From Richelia sp. UBA3308 (GTDB taxonomy: Bacteria; Cyanobacteriota; Cyanobacteriia; Cyanobacteriales; Nostocaceae): a DNA stretch of 6,748 bases. The translations under genes and the position numbers were made by a program. The stretch covers positions 1 to 6,748 of the forward strand of contig DESS01000125.1 of the NCBI GenBank assembly GCA_002361335.1. The letters run 5' to 3'. This document shows, piece after piece, positions 5,300-6,748 of this stretch (positions are counted from its first letter, which is position 1; each line of letters starts with the position of its first letter). The notes beneath the pieces are model-generated. The model did no database searches, was not told the DNA's origin, and saw only the letters and a list, made by a program, of their open reading frames with translations.

Positions 5300-6021
5300 T
5301 CATTATTTCCCCAATCCGTCTTACTGACGATATTCGCACCGATATTGATGCCCTCGGGACTTTAAAATACATCGTTTCGCCGAATAACATTCACCATTTA
5401 CACATGGGAGATTGGAGCCAAGCCTACCCAGACGCGAGACTTTATGCTTCACCACGACTAGATTCAAAGCGCAAAGACTTAACCTTCTACAAAACCCTTT
5501 CTACAAATGAGTCAGAAGCCGAATGGAGCGAGCAAATAGACCAATGCATTTTTGGTTCTGGTGGATTTGTTGATGAAATCGTCTTTTTTCATCGTGAGTC
5601 ACGTACCATAATTTTCACCGATATGATTATGGATTTCGATCCCGAGGTTTTTTCCCCTTTCTCCCGCGTCACTACTCGGTTAAATCAAATGTATAAACAT
5701 ACACCGTTCGGAATGCAGTTAGTTCACATTTTTAACCGTGCATCTGTACGTAATTCTCTTAATACAGTTCGCGGTTGGCAAGCCGAGCGTTTAATAGTTG
5801 CTCACAGCCCTTGGTTGTGCGTAGAAGGTAAGAAAGAAGTGGCAAACTTTTTAGACTCCGCTTTCGACTGGTTGAAACCGCGTTCCCGTATTATTGAAGC
5901 TGCGTATACTGCGTATTGGTTTTTGATATTTGTGCTGATTATTGTACCAGTTCACGCATTAATCGTATTGGTTCTGGATATTATTTATCCAAAGTTTGTG
6001 AAACGAAGTGAAATTAAATAA
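5236..6021 (+). CDS. DUF4336 family protein, main body of a split gene
   Basis: 261 residues that I assign to DUF4336, a family of unknown function with a metallo-beta-lactamase-like flavour. Signs are FIISPIRLTDDI (22-33), a VSPNNIHHLHMGDW segment (47-60) with clustered histidines, YPDARLYASPRLDSKRKDL (64-82), FFHRESRTIIFTDMIMDF (117-134) and a late IVAHSPW (187-193). The histidine pattern recalls the HxHxDH site but lacks it in canonical form, so metal binding is unproven. A hydrophobic helix at about 225-247 near the C-terminus probably anchors the protein to the membrane. The ATG at 5236 lies in the second copy of the tandem duplication; without the duplication it would be codon 39 of a 299-residue protein. 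There is no Shine-Dalgarno. It lies downstream of the Coq4-like gene on the same strand, probably the same transcript. Whether the shortened form works is unknown. Confidence 0.85.
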   Translation: MQPRYPYTHRAIVIRLKDNNLFIISPIRLTDDIRTDIDALGTLKYIVSPNNIHHLHMGDWSQAYPDARLYASPRLDSKRKDLTFYKTLSTNESEAEWSEQIDQCIFGSGGFVDEIVFFHRESRTIIFTDMIMDFDPEVFSPFSRVTTRLNQMYKHTPFGMQLVHIFNRASVRNSLNTVRGWQAERLIVAHSPWLCVEGKKEVANFLDSAFDWLKPRSRIIEAAYTAYWFLIFVLIIVPVHALIVLVLDIIYPKFVKRSEIK

Positions 6022-6029
6022 CGTTTCGC
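5998..6029 (+). terminator. Possible hairpin at the end of the DUF4336 gene
   Basis: GTGAAACG (5998-6005) can pair with CGTTTCGC (6022-6029) as an 8-bp stem with one G-T wobble around a 16-base loop containing the TAA stop. The stem is weak and no T-run follows. Confidence 0.2.
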
Positions 6030-6103
6030 TGTTCAACATTACGATTATTGCTAATGGATTATTAGTTGTTAACCTCTGTCATATCATTAACAATTGACGA
6101 GCT

Positions 6104-6124
6104 ATGACAACAAATAATAAATGA
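6104..6124 (+). other. Six-codon mini-ORF overlapping the hit start
   Basis: An ATG at 6104 reads MTTNNK and stops at a TGA (6122-6124) that overlaps the hit start codon as ATGA. This geometry permits translational coupling, but there is no ribosome binding site and an AT-rich leader could make such a frame by chance. Confidence 0.2.
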
Positions 6125-6465
6125 CCAGCGACACAATATTCGGCAAAATCATTAGAAAAGAAATCCCAGCCGACATCGTTTATGAGGATGACTTAGCATT
6201 AGCCTTCAAAGACATTACTCCTCAAGCACCTGTCCATATTCTAGTTATCCCCAAAAAACCAATTCCCAAACTAGCCGATGCTTCCCCCGAAGACCAAGCT
6301 TTAATGGGACATCTTTTATTAACCGCCAAACAAGTCGCAGAAGAAGCCGGATTATCCAATGGCTATCGCCTTGTAGTTAACACTGGTTCCGACGGCGGAC
6401 AAACCGTCTATCACTTTCATATACATATCCTTGGCGGAAGACAAATGAAATGGCCTCCCGGTTGA
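6121..6465 (+). CDS. hinT: HIT family (HinT-like) purine nucleotide hydrolase
   Basis: Cytoplasmic histidine-triad protein of the Hint branch. These enzymes are nucleoside phosphoramidases and AMP-lysine-type hydrolases with a housekeeping role. 114 residues, full length. The N-terminus TIFGKIIRKEIPADIVYEDD (5-24) and DITPQAPVHILVIPKKPI (31-48) are typical. The catalytic triad motif HFHIHIL is at 98-104, with H98, H100 and the nucleophile-type H102, and the protein ends in the usual GGRQMKWPPG. The ATG at 6121 is fixed, because an in-frame TAA lies immediately before it (6118-6120). A G-rich repeat begins right at the stop codon. It is likely its own transcription unit, separate from psbA. 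No damage seen. Confidence 0.96.
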   Translation: MTSDTIFGKIIRKEIPADIVYEDDLALAFKDITPQAPVHILVIPKKPIPKLADASPEDQALMGHLLLTAKQVAEEAGLSNGYRLVVNTGSDGGQTVYHFHIHILGGRQMKWPPG

Positions 6466-6518
6466 GGAGATGGGGAGACAAGGGGACAAGGAGACAAGGG
6501 GATGGGGAGTAGGAAGAG
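6466..6518. repeat. Purine-rich G-tract repeat
   Basis: Starts immediately after the hit stop. Irregular units of GGGGACAA/GGAGACAA form four GGGG runs (6472-6475, 6482-6485, 6498-6501, 6504-6507) on the plus strand. Repeats of this wording occur between genes of many filamentous cyanobacteria. The four runs, with loops of 6, 12 and 2 bases, could form a non-canonical G-quadruplex in the transcript. Confidence 0.7.
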
Positions 6519-6530
6519 TTAAAAATTACC

Positions 6531-6582
6531 AATGCCCCATGCCCCATGCCCAATGCCCTTTTGGGCCCAATCCCCAATGCCC
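6531..6582. repeat. C-rich STRR heptamer array (ATGCCCC)
   Basis: Four tandem 7-base units, ATGCCCC twice, then ATGCCCA and ATGCCCT (6532-6559), are followed by the palindrome TTGGGCCCAA (6561-6570) and another AATGCCC (6576-6582). The CCCC runs are partly complementary to the upstream GGGG runs: GGGGATGGGG (6498-6507) can pair with CCCCAT-G-CCCC (6535-6545), leaving one bulged base and a 27-base loop. This may fold the 3' end of the hit mRNA. Confidence 0.7.
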
Positions 6583-6588
6583 ATTCTT

Positions 6589-6613
6589 AACTGATAACTA
6601 CAACTAATCAGTT
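6589..6613. terminator. Hairpin between hit and psbA
   Basis: Perfect 7-bp stem AACTGAT/ATCAGTT with an 11-base loop. AT-rich, with no T-run directly after it, so it is only a possible terminator or insulator. The loop resembles degenerate STRR units (AACTACAACTA). Confidence 0.3.
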
Positions 6614-6640
6614 GTATTAATTTAAATAAATTAAAACACC

Positions 6641-6674
6641 TTTACATTTCGTAAAAATGACTTTAATGTATAAA
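6641..6674 (+). promoter_or_regulatory. Probable psbA promoter
   Basis: TTTACA at 6641-6646 could serve as -35 and TATAAA at 6669-6674 as -10. Their 22-base spacing is longer than ideal; TTTAAT at 6662-6667 is an alternative -10 with a 15-base spacer. The candidate -35 begins a small inverted repeat, TTTAC-ATTTC-GTAAA (6641-6655), a possible binding site. A start near 6681 would give a leader of about 50 bases. Cyanobacterial psbA genes are strongly light-regulated at this level; nothing here proves which factor binds. Confidence 0.45.
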
Positions 6675-6728
6675 TGTGGGTGAGCAAAAAGACTTACCAC
6701 ATCATAAATAAACGCAATTATCTGAACC

Positions 6729-6748
6729 ATGACAACCACATTACAAAG
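6729..6748 (+). CDS. psbA: Photosystem II D1 protein, 5' end only (partial)
   Basis: Six complete codons before the window ends: MTTTLQ, with AG beginning the seventh. This is the near-invariant N-terminus of cyanobacterial D1 (MTTTLQ followed by R or Q), the photosystem II reaction-centre protein in the thylakoid membrane. The long AT-rich leader without a strong ribosome binding site and the promoter-like boxes upstream agree. Which copy of the psbA family or which D1 isoform it is cannot be seen from 20 bases. Confidence 0.8.

Noticed and set aside
6066..6093. TTGTTAA/TTAACAA inverted repeat before hit
   Set aside because: The 7-bp AT-rich arms with a 14-base loop and no T-run are probably degenerate repeat DNA; no function can be supported.
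6377..6577. 66-codon minus-strand ORF
   Set aside because: It is antisense to the hit catalytic region and the low-complexity repeats; the proline/serine-rich product simply reflects repeat DNA.

Overview
The window looks like chromosomal DNA of a filamentous, probably heterocyst-forming cyanobacterium. The evidence is three GCGATCGC (HIP1) octamers, short tandem heptamer repeats of the STRR kind (CACTAAC/AACTAAC at the left edge, ATGCCCC near the right edge), AT-rich spacers, genes mostly without strong Shine-Dalgarno sites, and the first six codons of a photosystem II D1 gene (psbA) at the right end. The genus cannot be told from this alone.

Left block (1-846): the minus-strand gene potC, a polyamine-type ABC permease, whose stop codon lies inside an STRR array. 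No potB is next to its 5' end.

Middle block (847-2100): an eroded accessory stretch. It holds a possible 57-codon C-terminal remnant (894-1067, minus), a 66-aa small protein (1096-1296, minus), a tiny ORF with an excellent ribosome binding site that appears to be broken at its start codon by a 51-bp structured repeat flanked by GCCAT direct repeats (1324-1475, minus), a plus-strand ORF whose reading frame stays open 141 bases upstream of its first usable start (1506-1997), and a 31-aa ORF overlapping its end (1990-2085). Most of these look like fragments of lost genes.

Core block (2101-4446, minus): a full-length YifB/ComM-type Mg-chelatase-like AAA+ ATPase, then a TetR-family repressor.

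Regulated module (4447-6021, plus): a 44-bp divergent gap carries a 17-bp perfect-arm palindrome next to a consensus TATAAT box for tetR. It faces a short Coq4-like protein with an intact HDxxH-x11-E metal motif, followed after 48 bp by a DUF4336-type protein with a C-terminal membrane segment. The DUF4336 gene is split by a 73-bp-offset tandem duplication (64 of 65 bases identical) that shifts the frame. Collapsing one copy would restore a 299-residue protein. TetR probably controls both genes. I infer a small membrane or quinone/lipid-related module, but its substrate is unknown.

Right block (6022-6748, plus): a HIT/HinT nucleotide-binding hydrolase, then a G-rich tract and a C-rich heptamer array, a small hairpin, and the psbA promoter and leader with the first 20 bases of psbA. 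I see no tRNA, rRNA, CRISPR array, complete insertion sequence or recognisable defence system.
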